Assembly (NCBI GenBank): GCA_045629585.1
Contig: JAZQRM010000048.1
Span: 30,175 to 94,174 of the forward strand
Direction of reading: 5' to 3'
Length of the DNA stretch: 64,000 nucleotides
Source: Taishania sp045629585
GTDB taxonomy: Bacteria; Bacteroidota; Bacteroidia; Flavobacteriales_D; Crocinitomicaceae
Below the pieces are notes generated by a model that was given only the letters and a program-made list of their open reading frames with translations, searched no databases and had not been told where the DNA came from. This document shows, one piece after another, positions 27,239-36,405 of this stretch; within the stretch, counting starts at the first letter, position 1, and each line of letters begins with the position of its first letter. The position numbers and the translations under genes were made by a program.

Positions 27239-27712
27239 TTACAAATCAATTTTTAGATAGTTATAAATCAATTTCATTAGCCAAGCGGGGCCAATTAATA
27301 GAAATTGTAAATCCTTTAAAAAGGAGGGTTTCTTTTTTTCAATTTTATGGCCAATAAATTGTCCGACCCATGCTAATCCGAATAGTATTAAAGATAAATA
27401 AAGCATATTCATTCTCCCTAGGTTTTCATAAAGGAACTCATTTCCTGCGTAGACCAGACTTCCCCAAATGATAAATCCTAAAGACAACATTTTTGAAAGA
27501 TTAAAATAGTATATCCATACAGCAATTAAGACTAAAGATGACCAACTTAAATTTGTTTGTGCTAAAAAAGGTGTTTGTGGAAAAGGGATACATCTTAATA
27601 ATCCAAAAATGGTAAAAAATATTAAGGGAACACAAACCCAATGAACCTTTTTATTGACCTTATTTTGATGACTTTCACCATATTCGTCTAGTAGGGATTT
27701 AATTGTTCTCAT
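27239..27712 (-). CDS. Mpo1-like (DUF962/YGL010w) membrane protein
   Basis: 157 residues with four hydrophobic segments. The N-terminal motif ESHQNKVNKKVHWVCVPLIFF matches the DUF962 pattern of Mpo1, the yeast 2-hydroxy fatty acid dioxygenase; a second His set lies in FIGHKIEKKKPS. By homology it may oxidise 2-hydroxy fatty acids at the inner membrane, but bacterial members are poorly studied. It is monocistronic and divergent from the metal efflux operon. Confidence 0.82.
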   Translation of the reverse strand: MRTIKSLLDEYGESHQNKVNKKVHWVCVPLIFFTIFGLLRCIPFPQTPFLAQTNLSWSSLVLIAVWIYYFNLSKMLSLGFIIWGSLVYAGNEFLYENLGRMNMLYLSLILFGLAWVGQFIGHKIEKKKPSFLKDLQFLLIGPAWLMKLIYNYLKIDL

Positions 27713-27781
27713 GTATCTACTTTATCTAAATTTACTTTTTTTTTTAAGGAATTTTCATAAAAGACCTTTATTTTTAATCTT

Positions 27782-28153
27782 ATGTACATCATCAAACAGA
27801 TTATCCTTTTTTTTATCATGCTGCAAGGTTTGACAGGGGAGCAGTTTGTTCGTGTACCAATACTTTTTTCACATTTTGCTGAACACAATCTGCAAAATTC
27901 AATGAGTTTTTCTGAGTTTTTATCCCATCATTATTTAGATTTCAATCATGAGGATGAGGATGACGAAAAAGATCAAAGTTTACCTTTTAAGACTATACAA
28001 GTATCGTGTTTCCAGTTTGTGCCTACTGAGCCGCTTGGGATTTATGTTTTAGCACTTGCAGTTGAATTCAAGAAAAGTCATTTCTCGTATTTGGAAGAAT
28101 TATATCCGGATCCTATTTTTGATATTGTACATCCACCTTCTAATTTGGTTTAA
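27782..28153 (+). CDS. Small His/acid-rich protein upstream of the RND efflux genes
   Basis: 123 residues. A hydrophobic N-terminus (MYIIKQIILFFIMLQGLTG) could be a signal peptide or anchor. A cluster of His and acidic residues (HHYLDFNHEDEDDEKD) could bind metal. It lies 59 nt before the cusA-like gene on the same strand, so co-transcription is likely. I do not recognise a family; a metal-binding accessory role is inference from composition and position. Confidence 0.6.
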   Translation: MYIIKQIILFFIMLQGLTGEQFVRVPILFSHFAEHNLQNSMSFSEFLSHHYLDFNHEDEDDEKDQSLPFKTIQVSCFQFVPTEPLGIYVLALAVEFKKSHFSYLEELYPDPIFDIVHPPSNLV

Positions 28154-28212
28154 TATCATGTGGACGTCTCTCTTAGGAGGGATGATTTGTTGTATTTTAT
28201 CAAAATCTTTTT

Positions 28213-31200
28213 ATGTTATCAAGAATTATTGCTTTTTCTATCAAGAATAAGCTTACCATCGGTATCTTGACATTGCTATGGCTAGTATTTGGTGTTTACC
28301 AATTAACCAAACTACCCATCGATGCGGTACCTGACATTACTAATAATCAAGTTCAGGTAATTACTTCTGCGCCCGCTTTAGGAGCAGAGGATGTAGAAAG
28401 ACTAATTACCTTTCCTTTGGAGCAATTGATGAGTAATATTCCTCATTTGATGGAAAACCGCTCTATGTCCCGTTTCGGGTTGTCTATTATCACTTTAGTC
28501 TTTGATGATGAAGTGGATGTTTATTGGGCGAGACAGCAAATAGGGGAACGTATTAATCAATTGGAATTACTTGCAGGAATGGATCGCCCCGAAATGGGTC
28601 CTATAACCACCGGGTTAGGGGAAATTTACCAATATGTGTTACAACCAAAGAAAGGATATGAAGAGAAATATTCTTTAGAGGAATTACGAAGTATTCAAGA
28701 TTGGCAAGTTAGGCGTCAATTACTTGGAACATCAGGAGTGGCTGATGTTTCTACATTTGGAGGGAAATTGAAGCAATATGAAGTTGCTGTAGACCCTTTT
28801 CAATTGCGGGCCCAAAACGTGACTTTAGATGAAGTCTATCTGGCTTTAGAAAATAATAATGCCAATACAGGGGGAGCTTATATTGAACGTGGACAGACCG
28901 TGTTGTATATTCGAAGTAGAGGTTTAGTGGAGTCATTAGATGATATTCGGAATATTGTAGTGAAACAGAGTGATAAGAATTTACCGATTCTGATTAATGA
29001 TGTTGGAGAAGTAAAGATTGGTTCAGCAATTCGCTATGGAGCATTAACTTCTGACGATTTAGGGGAAGTTACAGGTGGTATCGTGATGATGCTTAAGAAT
29101 GAGAATTCGTCCAAAGTCATTGAACATGTTAAAACACGTATTTTAGAAATTCAAGAAACGTTGCCCGAAGGTCTGGAAATACGTCCTTTTTTAGATCGCA
29201 CCAAGATGGTGAATAATGCAATCGATACGGTGAAGACTAATTTGTTGGAAGGCGCCTTGATTGTTGTTCTTGTATTAGTACTTTTTCTGGGTAACCTTCG
29301 TGCTGGGTTAATAGTTGCATCCGTAATTCCGCTGTCTCTTTTGTTTGCCATCAGTATGATGAACCTATTTGGCGTTAGTGGAAATTTAATGAGTTTAGGA
29401 GCTTTGGATTTTGGCTTAATTGTCGATGGAGCAGTTATTATTGTTGAAGCAGTATTACACATTTTGGTTTCTAAAAAATTTATTGATGGAACACTTTTGT
29501 CACGTAATCAAATGGATGGAGAGGTGAATGCGGCTGCCTCAAAGATGATGAATGCGGCTGTTTTTGGACAACTAATCATTTTAATCGTCTATTTACCTAT
29601 TTTATCATTGCAAGGGATCGAAGGGAAAATGTTTAAACCAATGGCGCAAACGGTTGTCTTTGCGATTATAGGAGCGTTCATTTTGTCTATCACTTATGTT
29701 CCAATGATATCAAGTTGGGCATTAAGTAAAAGGATTAACCTAAAACCTACTTGGTCGGATCGGATGATGATTAAAATAGAGGTAACATTTGCTAAAGCAT
29801 TTGAATGGGTATTTCGTTTTAAATATATGCTATTAGGATTGGTTGGTATACTGTTGTCATTTTGTCTAGTAATCTTTAGCCGTATGGGAGGAGAATTTAT
29901 ACCGCAGTTAGAGGAAGGTGATTTTGCTGTCGAAACACGGCTACTAGTCGGGACAAATCTTAACACGACCATTGAAACCTTTAACGGGATTTCGACTATT
30001 TTGAGAAACGAATTTGAGGAGGTACAGCAAGTTGTTTCTCGTATTGGAGCTGCCGAGATACCTACCGACCCAATGCCAATCGAAGGTGGAGACGTAATAA
30101 TTGTCCTGAAACCTAAAAAAGAATGGAAAAATGCAACATCGTTTTCTGAGTTAGCAGATAAGATGTCTGATAAGATTAAGGAACAATATCCAGGACTGGT
30201 TATGAGCTTTCAGTTTCCAGTGCAGATGCGCTTTAATGAATTAATGACAGGATCCAAACAGGATGTGGTCGTGAAAATTTTTGGTGAAGATCTTCAATTA
30301 TTAACTCAATATGCAGAAGAAGTCGGCAAGATTGTAGAATCGGTTGACGGTACTACAGATGTTTATGTGGAACAGATGACAGGAATGCCTCAAGTTATAG
30401 TGAATTATAATCGTGAAGCAATGGCTAGACATGGTTTAACAGTGGAGCAAGTAAATCGTGTGGTGAATGCAAGTTTCGCAGGAGGAATTGCAGGGGTAGT
30501 TTATGAAGGGGAACGGCGGTTTGACTTGGTTGTTCGTTTGAAAGAGGAAATAAGATCGGCATACAAAACACTTGATAATTTATTTGTTACGAATGCTGAT
30601 GGAGTTCAAATCCCCTTGCATAATGTTGCGAGTGTGGAAGAAGTGTTAGGACCTAATCAAATTCAACGTGAAAATGCAAAACGAAGAATTATGGTCGGTT
30701 TCAATGTGCGTGGGCGTGATGTGGAGTCCGTGGTGAATGATTTACAAGGGAAAGTTAAAAAACAAGTGCAATTTGCACCTTCGTATCAAGTGAAATATGG
30801 TGGTACCTTCCAAAATTTACAGGAAGCCAAAGAGCGACTCGTAATTGCTGTTCCAGTGGCTTTGTTATTTATTTTTGTTTTGCTATATATTGCTTTTCGA
30901 AATTTCAAAGATGTTTTATTGATTTTCACAGCTATTCCGTTATCTTCTATCGGTGGTATTTTAGCGTTGACGTGGCGTAGTATGCCGTTTAGTATAAGTG
31001 CAGGTATTGGTTTTATCGCTTTATTTGGCGTGGCCGTATTAAATGGAATTGTATTGATTACTGAGTTTAATCGTTTGCGTGAGCAACATCCTGATCGGGA
31101 TCTATTGACGGTCGTGCGTGAAGGGGTAAAGACTCGGTTACGACCTGTATTGATGACTGCATGTGTGGCTTCACTTGGTTTCATTCCAATGGCATTGAGT

Positions 31201-32556
31201 AATGGAGCAGGTGCAGAGGTGCAACGCCCGTTGGCAACAGTTGTCATTGGTGGTTTGATTTCCGCTACCATGTTGACTTTATTTATACTTCCAGCTTTTT
31301 ACTATGTGATTCACAAAGGGAAGCGGATGAACACTAAAGTTCTAGCTTCTGTTAGTGTGCTTTTACTTTGCTTACCAACATTGGCTCAAACACCAATTTC
31401 AGTGGAGCAAGCAATTTTACTGGCAACTAATAATAACCGAATTTTAAAGCAAGGGGATATTGCTATTCAAAGTGGAAAGTACTTGAAAGGTTCTGCATAT
31501 GAACTACCTAAAACGAATTTAGGAATGGGATTTGGGAATTATAACAGCGATCTAAAGGATGTCAGTTTTAATATTGGTCAAACAATAGAGTTTCCGACGG
31601 TTTACATCAATCGGTCTAAATCTTATCAAGCTCAAATAGAGATGATCCGTGCTCAACAACAACTTAATATTCGTGAACTGATAGCGCAAATTCGTCAAGT
31701 TTACTATGAATACCAAGTGTTAGATCAACGTGTGAACTTACTTCGGTACTCCGATAGTTTATTGACTAAAGCATCCAAACAGTTGGAAGTTAGAAATAGA
31801 GCCGGTGATGTTACTTTGATGGAATATAGATTAGCACAAACACAGCAAGAGCAGGTGCAAATGCAATTAAGATTAATTGATCAGGATCGGCAAATTCTAG
31901 TTGACGCATTTAATTGGTTAATTCAAGGAGAGCAAATGTATGTTCCGACTACGTATAGTTATAAGATGGATTCAAAGGGATGGTTGCAAACGATCGATAT
32001 TCAGCGAGATCCTGAGTATTTAGTGGTGTTGAAAGAAATTGAAGCAGCACAATGGAATGTTAAAGCTCAAAAAAGTAGTTTGTTACCGGATCTTTCTTTT
32101 GGATATTTAAATCAAAGTTTGAGCGGATTTTATACCATAAATGGTTCCGAACAATTTTTAGGACGTAGCCATCGCTTTCATTCTTATCAAATTGGCGTTA
32201 GCGTCCCTCTGTTCTTCTTTGGAGTAAGTAAGCGTTTACGATATGAACAATTCAAGATTGATCAGTTAAAAACTCAGCTCGAGATTAAGGAATTTAAGTA
32301 TAATTACGAGATGCGTGTAGCAATTAGTGCGGTTCAAAAACAAATCATGAATTTGGCTTTCTATGAAGAAACAGCTTTGCCTAATAGTGATTATATTTTT
32401 AAGGAGGCGAATAATAAATATCAGGCGGGAGATATTGATTTCTCTTCTTGGCTTATTTATGTCCAACAGGTGATTGGTATTCAAACTGATTATCTAAATG
32501 CTTTGAGCAATTACAATCAAGCCATCATCTATTACAAACGTTTAAACAATGAATAA
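28213..32556 (+). CDS. CusA/CzcA-type RND metal efflux pump fused to a TolC-like outer-membrane channel
   Basis: 1447 residues. Residues 1 to about 1035 form an HAE1/HME-class RND permease: an N-terminal membrane segment, the porter-domain segment RSMSRFGLSIITLVFDD, and the TM4 motif LGALDFGLIVDGAVIIVEA with its proton-relay Asp. From Met1039 a second signal-like hydrophobic stretch (KVLASVSVLLLCLPTLAQ) begins a TolC/CusC-type domain (about 1060-1447) of long helices. So one polypeptide carries the inner-membrane pump and outer-membrane channel. Monovalent or divalent metal is the likely substrate. It overlaps the adaptor gene by 8 nt. Confidence 0.92.
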   Translation: MLSRIIAFSIKNKLTIGILTLLWLVFGVYQLTKLPIDAVPDITNNQVQVITSAPALGAEDVERLITFPLEQLMSNIPHLMENRSMSRFGLSIITLVFDDEVDVYWARQQIGERINQLELLAGMDRPEMGPITTGLGEIYQYVLQPKKGYEEKYSLEELRSIQDWQVRRQLLGTSGVADVSTFGGKLKQYEVAVDPFQLRAQNVTLDEVYLALENNNANTGGAYIERGQTVLYIRSRGLVESLDDIRNIVVKQSDKNLPILINDVGEVKIGSAIRYGALTSDDLGEVTGGIVMMLKNENSSKVIEHVKTRILEIQETLPEGLEIRPFLDRTKMVNNAIDTVKTNLLEGALIVVLVLVLFLGNLRAGLIVASVIPLSLLFAISMMNLFGVSGNLMSLGALDFGLIVDGAVIIVEAVLHILVSKKFIDGTLLSRNQMDGEVNAAASKMMNAAVFGQLIILIVYLPILSLQGIEGKMFKPMAQTVVFAIIGAFILSITYVPMISSWALSKRINLKPTWSDRMMIKIEVTFAKAFEWVFRFKYMLLGLVGILLSFCLVIFSRMGGEFIPQLEEGDFAVETRLLVGTNLNTTIETFNGISTILRNEFEEVQQVVSRIGAAEIPTDPMPIEGGDVIIVLKPKKEWKNATSFSELADKMSDKIKEQYPGLVMSFQFPVQMRFNELMTGSKQDVVVKIFGEDLQLLTQYAEEVGKIVESVDGTTDVYVEQMTGMPQVIVNYNREAMARHGLTVEQVNRVVNASFAGGIAGVVYEGERRFDLVVRLKEEIRSAYKTLDNLFVTNADGVQIPLHNVASVEEVLGPNQIQRENAKRRIMVGFNVRGRDVESVVNDLQGKVKKQVQFAPSYQVKYGGTFQNLQEAKERLVIAVPVALLFIFVLLYIAFRNFKDVLLIFTAIPLSSIGGILALTWRSMPFSISAGIGFIALFGVAVLNGIVLITEFNRLREQHPDRDLLTVVREGVKTRLRPVLMTACVASLGFIPMALSNGAGAEVQRPLATVVIGGLISATMLTLFILPAFYYVIHKGKRMNTKVLASVSVLLLCLPTLAQTPISVEQAILLATNNNRILKQGDIAIQSGKYLKGSAYELPKTNLGMGFGNYNSDLKDVSFNIGQTIEFPTVYINRSKSYQAQIEMIRAQQQLNIRELIAQIRQVYYEYQVLDQRVNLLRYSDSLLTKASKQLEVRNRAGDVTLMEYRLAQTQQEQVQMQLRLIDQDRQILVDAFNWLIQGEQMYVPTTYSYKMDSKGWLQTIDIQRDPEYLVVLKEIEAAQWNVKAQKSSLLPDLSFGYLNQSLSGFYTINGSEQFLGRSHRFHSYQIGVSVPLFFFGVSKRLRYEQFKIDQLKTQLEIKEFKYNYEMRVAISAVQKQIMNLAFYEETALPNSDYIFKEANNKYQAGDIDFSSWLIYVQQVIGIQTDYLNALSNYNQAIIYYKRLNNE

Positions 32557-33670
32557 AATGAGGTTTTTTTTCTTATATATTGTATGTCTTTTTTTAGTGA
32601 TAAGTTGTGCTAGTAATCCAGAATTAGAGCAAAATACGGCAGCAGAAGAATCAACATGGGTACAGTTATCTGCAGATCAAATTCAAAAGGCACGGATAAT
32701 TGTGAGTCCACCCAAGATGGAGTTAATTTCTACACCTTTGATTGTACATGGTCGGGTGATGGCACAACCTGAAGCTATCCAGAGTGTTACTTTTCCTTTA
32801 CGTGCGCGGGTCTCTTCGATATTTGTGAAATTAGGGGAGGTGGTAAGGAAAGGGCAGACATTGTTAGTTGTAGAAGACCTTGGAATCATCGAGTTACAAC
32901 AAAATTATTTGACGACAGTGTCTGAATTACAATTTGCAAAACAAGAGTTGGAACGTCAACAAGAGATGGGAGCCAATAACGCAACGAGTAAGAGAAATGA
33001 GCAACAAGCGCAATCTAATTTTGATCGTTTAACAGCGTTGATGCGCGCATACCAAGAGCAATTAGCTATGATTGGTATTAATACGAGCGGTTTAACAGCC
33101 AATTCTATTCGGAAATCAGTGATAATAATAGCTCCGATGAATGGTGTGGTCACAGCCTTAAATGTTTCCAAAGGTGCTTTTTTTGAATCAAATCAACAAT
33201 TGATTGATTTATTGGATAGTAAAATGACAGAAACACATGTTCAGGTTTTTCAAAGCGATTTACAGTACATAGCAATTAATGACAAGGCATATGCAAGCGT
33301 TGGAGGTCAAGAATTAAAAGGTAAAGTAGTTCGGATAGTTCCAAGTTTGGATAAAAATAATTCTGCTACGGTTATTGTTGAATGGAATAATTCTGCAAAT
33401 CTTTATGTAGGAATTGGTTTCAAATTAGAAATTGAGCAAAAAGAGGTAGAATTGATGACTGTTCCAGTGGAAGCGGTTTTAAGTTGGAATTTAAAAAATT
33501 ATGTTTTTGTTCAGCGTGACGCTGAAAAATTTGAATTAATTGAAGTGGAGAAGGTGAAAGAGAACGGGAAATCCATCGGTATTAGAGGAGATTTACAAAT
33601 TACGGATGAGGTAGTCATAAAAAATGCATATACATTATTGATGGCAATGAAAAACAAAGAGGAAGAATAG
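32549..33670 (+). CDS. RND efflux periplasmic adaptor (CusB/HlyD family lipoprotein)
   Basis: 373 residues. Lipobox in LFLVISCASNPEL (Cys about residue 20) anchors it to a membrane. The core has the lipoyl-like half-motifs ARVSSIFVKLGEVVRKGQTL and APMNGVVTALNVSKGAFF flanking a helical hairpin (about residues 120-190), then a beta-barrel domain. It would link the pump and channel portions of the preceding fusion protein in a tripartite system. It starts inside the end of the fusion gene, which implies coupled translation. Confidence 0.92.
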   Translation: MNKMRFFFLYIVCLFLVISCASNPELEQNTAAEESTWVQLSADQIQKARIIVSPPKMELISTPLIVHGRVMAQPEAIQSVTFPLRARVSSIFVKLGEVVRKGQTLLVVEDLGIIELQQNYLTTVSELQFAKQELERQQEMGANNATSKRNEQQAQSNFDRLTALMRAYQEQLAMIGINTSGLTANSIRKSVIIIAPMNGVVTALNVSKGAFFESNQQLIDLLDSKMTETHVQVFQSDLQYIAINDKAYASVGGQELKGKVVRIVPSLDKNNSATVIVEWNNSANLYVGIGFKLEIEQKEVELMTVPVEAVLSWNLKNYVFVQRDAEKFELIEVEKVKENGKSIGIRGDLQITDEVVIKNAYTLLMAMKNKEEE

Positions 33671-33678
33671 TGAAATAA

Positions 33679-33710
33679 AAAGGGATTAAACACTAGTGTT
33701 TAATCCCTTT
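33679..33710. terminator. Perfect 32-nt palindrome between convergent genes, probable bidirectional terminator
   Basis: Sixteen-base arms, AAAGGGATTAAACACT and its complement, with no loop. The minus-strand side is followed by TTTTTATTTC, best placed to end the GNAT gene; the plus side has only a short T tract. Confidence 0.75.
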
Positions 33711-33738
33711 ACTTCTTCGTTTACTAATGTATTATTTA

Positions 33739-34050
33739 TTAGTGGGGTAATGGAGAACGTTGTAATACATCCTGCAAATCTGGTTTTCGAATAAAAATGT
33801 TTCTAGCAAATCCACAAATGGGTGTTATCTTGTAGTGATCCTTTCTAGCTTCTTGAGCTAAACATTCCATAACATGGCTTCCTAAACCTTTCCCGCGTAA
33901 CATTGGGTCAATTAAAACATAATCAACTGACATGTGGTCGGGTTGTATCCATGAATATGATATAGATCCAATACGTTTGTTTTCCATGAAAACATTGTAC
34001 TGACCGGTTGCTCCATTGTCAACTTTTTCTAGAGAAAGTTCGTTTGCCAT
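33739..34050 (-). CDS. Small GNAT-family N-acetyltransferase (COG2388/YjdJ-like)
   Basis: 103 residues from the ATG at 34050; a TTG six codons upstream is open, but the ATG gives MANELSLEK, the normal N-terminus. The acetyl-CoA motif MLRGKGLGSHVMECL is present, and the C-terminal ITPICGFARNIFIRKPDLQDVL resembles the short Gcn5-like family. Acyl acceptor unknown. It is separated from fmt by about 80 nt and probably has its own promoter. Confidence 0.85.
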   Translation of the reverse strand: MANELSLEKVDNGATGQYNVFMENKRIGSISYSWIQPDHMSVDYVLIDPMLRGKGLGSHVMECLAQEARKDHYKITPICGFARNIFIRKPDLQDVLQRSPLPH

Positions 34051-34132
34051 AGTGGAATTTTTATTCAAGATACGCTAAAAAGTAATTCGGTTAAAAAACG
34101 TAAGTTAATTTTTACAAAAACGGACTTATTTT

Positions 34133-35086
34133 TTAAATCACTTCAAAATCTTCTAATGTATTTCCAGCTAAAAATGCTTTGTAATCCATGCGGCGTTTAC
34201 CTTCAGGTTGCAATTCAGTAACAAGTATATAATAGTCACTACAAGGGAATAGTATTCCTTCTTTAGAGACTTTTATCTTGTTTGTTCCATCCGTCTTTTG
34301 ATCTGTTTTGAAAGTTCGGAAGATCTTAAACGTCTTTGGTGTTTCTTCACCAAGTTTAACCATGCACCAAGCTGCAGGGTAAGGAGATAATCCTCTTATA
34401 AAATTATGAACCTGCGAAATATTCTGATTAAAGTCTATTCGACACGTATGCTTGAAAATTTTTGGAGCTGCTTTTAATTCACCTTCAGTTAGGTCAATTT
34501 GTGGGATTCCAGCTACATCACCTAGTGCGATTTTTTTTACCGTAGAAAGTGTCGTTTCTGCTCCCAATTCCATCAAACGATCGTGTAATTCTCCAACGGT
34601 TTCGTCTTCTCTTATGTTTACATAGTTTCGTTCAATAATCTTACCAGTGTCAATTTCTTTTTCGATAAAGAAAGTTGTTACACCTGTTTGAGTTTCACCA
34701 TTTATTACAGCCCAATTGATGGGAGCAGCTCCTCTGTATTGGGGAAGAATACTTCCATGTAGATTTATTGTTCCTTTGGGTGGCATTGACCAAACCACTT
34801 CTGGTAACATTCTAAAAGCAACTACGACAAACAAATCAGCGTTTAAAGTACTTAATTCAGTTATGAAAGTTTCGTCTTTTAAGTTGGTTGGTTGTAAAAT
34901 ATTCAGTTTGTTTTCGACTGCATATTTTTTAACATCACTTTCTGCTATTTTTTGTCCTCTTCCAGCTGGTTTGTCGGGTGCTGTTATAACACCGACAATA
35001 TTTGCATTGTTTTTTATTAAGCGATCTAAGATGGTTACCGCAAATTCTGGGGTACCCATGAAAACGATTTTTAGGTTCTCGATCAT
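34133..35086 (-). CDS. fmt: Methionyl-tRNA formyltransferase
   Basis: 317 residues from the ATG at 35086. It formylates Met-tRNA-fMet for initiation. N-terminal formyl-THF transferase domain: FMGTPEFAV, the conserved HGSILPQYRGAAPINWAVI with the catalytic His, and the IDTGKIIE segment. A C-terminal OB-like domain follows from about residue 205. The ATG overlaps the MATE stop as ATGA, which indicates translational coupling; a TTG four codons upstream is less likely. It is last in an operon with the methyltransferase and MATE genes. Confidence 0.95.
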   Translation of the reverse strand: MIENLKIVFMGTPEFAVTILDRLIKNNANIVGVITAPDKPAGRGQKIAESDVKKYAVENKLNILQPTNLKDETFITELSTLNADLFVVVAFRMLPEVVWSMPPKGTINLHGSILPQYRGAAPINWAVINGETQTGVTTFFIEKEIDTGKIIERNYVNIREDETVGELHDRLMELGAETTLSTVKKIALGDVAGIPQIDLTEGELKAAPKIFKHTCRIDFNQNISQVHNFIRGLSPYPAAWCMVKLGEETPKTFKIFRTFKTDQKTDGTNKIKVSKEGILFPCSDYYILVTELQPEGKRRMDYKAFLAGNTLEDFEVI

Positions 35087-36405
35087 ATTTTCTTCCAATT
35101 ACTGAATTTTAAATAGCTGTATGATAAAATTGTCATCAGCCCAAAATATATATATTCTACACTCCAAATATATTGGACATCCCATTGCCAGATGCGTATA
35201 GTAAAATAGGAATACACTAAGTATGCCCCTGTGATTACAATTTCGATCAATAAGGTAATTGGGGTTCGTCCAATTCCGTTTATACTTTGAAGATATACAG
35301 ATCCGATACAAAATAATAACATAGAAGGAGCGATGAAACGAAGTGTTGCTGCACTAGTGGCGATGAACTCTTCATTTGGATTGATTAGACGTACCAGTGA
35401 TTCAGGATACAACACACCTCCATGAAAAACCAATACCATAAATAGTAAGCTTAATAAGATTATTCTTTTTTGAATTACAGGAATTAAATCGACTCTTTTG
35501 GCTCCAAAATATTGACTTACGTATGTTTTTGTCGTGGTTGCAAAGCCAAATACAGGGATAAACGCTAAGAAGTAAATGTTGCGAATGTTTTGTGAAACGG
35601 TTACCTCAAAAACTCCACGTTGTTCTAGCCAAGCAAAATAAATTGCCCATATCATTAGAGCGATTGTTCCTTGGATAATAATTGGAACGGAAAGCTTGAA
35701 TAGCTCTTTGACACTTTCCTTTTCTAGTTTCCATGTTAGAAAAAGTTTGTTTTTGATATGTTCTTTAGAGAGCAGGGTATAACTTAATAGAAAAAAAGCA
35801 CCCAATCCATCTGCAATAGTTGAAGCCCATGCAGCACCTGCAAGTCCCATTTCTGGGAAACCTAGCTTTCCGAAGATCATACCATAATCCAAAATAACGT
35901 TTCCAAAGGCTGTCATCATCGTTGCAATAAACGGAACCATTGATTTCCCCCAAGCAAAATAATAGGCTTGTAATGGCAATTGTATTAACGCAAAAAAGAG
36001 TGCTATTGACCTAATAGATAGATATTCGCCTTGCATAGTTGCAATCTTCTCATTACCTGCATACCCTTGAATAAACTGCGGCATGAAAAAATAGGAAAAT
36101 ATAAACAGAATGGTAACTAATCCCAGTAGCGACAACTGAGCATTGGAAAGGACACGTCCCAAAGAACCGTAGTTTTGCTCACCTATTTTTCTTGAAATGA
36201 GTATTTGCGCACCATCACTCATACCTGTGACAAGCATAAACAATGTAACGTAAATTAAACCAGCATTCCCTGCAGCGGCATACGCATCATTGTCATAACG
36301 GGTTAAAAAAGCAGAGTCAGTCATCAATACAATCGATTGGACGAAACTTGCCCCCATCATGGGTAAAGCTACTTTAAGTATGGTTTTATGGTCGTATGCT
36401 AACAT
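35083..36405 (-). CDS. MATE-family multidrug/drug:cation efflux pump
   Basis: 440 residues with about 12 hydrophobic segments arranged as two six-helix halves, as in MATE (NorM/DinF) antiporters. The N-terminal VALPMMGASFVQSIVLMTD matches the family start (conserved P and Q). Exported compounds cannot be predicted. Its ATG overlaps the stop of the RlmI-like gene (TAATG), and its stop overlaps the fmt start (ATGA), a tight three-gene operon. Confidence 0.9.
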   Translation of the reverse strand: MLAYDHKTILKVALPMMGASFVQSIVLMTDSAFLTRYDNDAYAAAGNAGLIYVTLFMLVTGMSDGAQILISRKIGEQNYGSLGRVLSNAQLSLLGLVTILFIFSYFFMPQFIQGYAGNEKIATMQGEYLSIRSIALFFALIQLPLQAYYFAWGKSMVPFIATMMTAFGNVILDYGMIFGKLGFPEMGLAGAAWASTIADGLGAFFLLSYTLLSKEHIKNKLFLTWKLEKESVKELFKLSVPIIIQGTIALMIWAIYFAWLEQRGVFEVTVSQNIRNIYFLAFIPVFGFATTTKTYVSQYFGAKRVDLIPVIQKRIILLSLLFMVLVFHGGVLYPESLVRLINPNEEFIATSAATLRFIAPSMLLFCIGSVYLQSINGIGRTPITLLIEIVITGAYLVYSYFTIRIWQWDVQYIWSVEYIYFGLMTILSYSYLKFSNWKKI

